Assembly (NCBI GenBank): GCA_947505055.1
Contig: CANNLO010000260.1
Location: 1-6,801, forward strand
DNA from: Methylococcaceae bacterium
Lineage (GTDB): Bacteria; Pseudomonadota; Gammaproteobacteria; Methylococcales; Methylomonadaceae
Direction: 5' to 3'
DNA length: 6,801 nucleotides
The notes beneath the pieces are model-generated. The model saw only the letters and a list, made by a program, of their open reading frames with translations. It searched no databases and was not told the DNA's origin. Each line of letters begins with the position of its first letter. The first letter of the stretch is position 1. Shown here in pieces: positions 6,744 through 6,801 of the stretch. The position numbers and the translations under genes were made by a program.

Positions 6744-6801
6744 ATGATACGCAGAACACGCCTTCAGCGCCTGGCACCTCAAGATCGGAAGGCCTGGCAA
6801 A
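6744..6801 (+). CDS. start of an unidentified gene, cut by the window edge
   Basis: An ATG at 6744 opens a frame that stays open to the window end, giving 19 residues beginning MIRRTRLQRLAPQDRKAW. The sequence is strongly basic. It follows a purine-rich AAGGGGGAGG run (6733-6742) that can act as a Shine-Dalgarno site, although the GGAGG core is unusually close to the ATG. The stretch is about 57% GC, well above the end of the methyltransferase gene. It does not resemble the missing methyltransferase C-terminus. A mobile-element or accessory gene is plausible, but the fragment is too short to assign. Confidence 0.42.
   Translation, partial: MIRRTRLQRLAPQDRKAWQ

Noticed and set aside
6690..6801. 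Group II intron interrupting the methyltransferase
   Set aside because: No GTGYG-type 5' intron end is present near the break, and the following sequence becomes an open frame at once rather than a structured non-coding region.
1..6801. CRISPR array, tRNA or rRNA genes
   Set aside because: No regularly spaced direct repeats, cloverleaf-like segment or conserved rRNA stretch was seen; almost all bases lie in protein genes.

Overview
The window looks like a defence-island segment from a Gram-negative bacterium, most likely a gammaproteobacterium. The evidence for the organism is moderate base composition (mid-40s % GC by eye), Shine-Dalgarno-led genes, and protein families that are commonest in proteobacterial accessory regions. 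I cannot name the genus.

All supported genes are on the + strand and tightly packed. Bases 1-78 hold an open frame that may be the 3' end of an upstream gene. Bases 79-179 are a short leader with several small dyads. Next come a small serine recombinase (180-731), a 1023-residue DUF499 P-loop ATPase (728-3799), a DUF3780 protein (3796-4380), a two-gene toxin-antitoxin cassette with a PIN-domain VapC-like toxin (4399-4647 and 4644-5060), and the N-terminal part of a DUF1156 DNA methyltransferase (5082-6689). After an AT-rich 54-base gap, a new frame starts at 6744 and runs off the window.

DUF499, DUF3780 and DUF1156 proteins are a known conserved set in bacterial defence islands. Databases label them 'anti-phage-associated', and they normally occur with a helicase, so the core here is a recognised but mechanistically poorly described ATPase/methylase defence system. 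Three junctions are ATGA overlaps (recombinase/DUF499, DUF499/DUF3780, antitoxin/toxin). The remaining internal gaps are 18 and 21 bases, so everything from 180 to 6689 is probably one transcription unit.

Four things depart from the plain version of this system. The recombinase is translationally coupled to the ATPase, with an in-frame A_AAA_AAA run at the overlap. A complete toxin-antitoxin pair sits between DUF3780 and the methyltransferase. The methyltransferase stops at 535 residues, before the DPPY-type catalytic motif. The sequence after that stop changes character, which suggests a recombination or insertion junction. No helicase gene is visible in the window.
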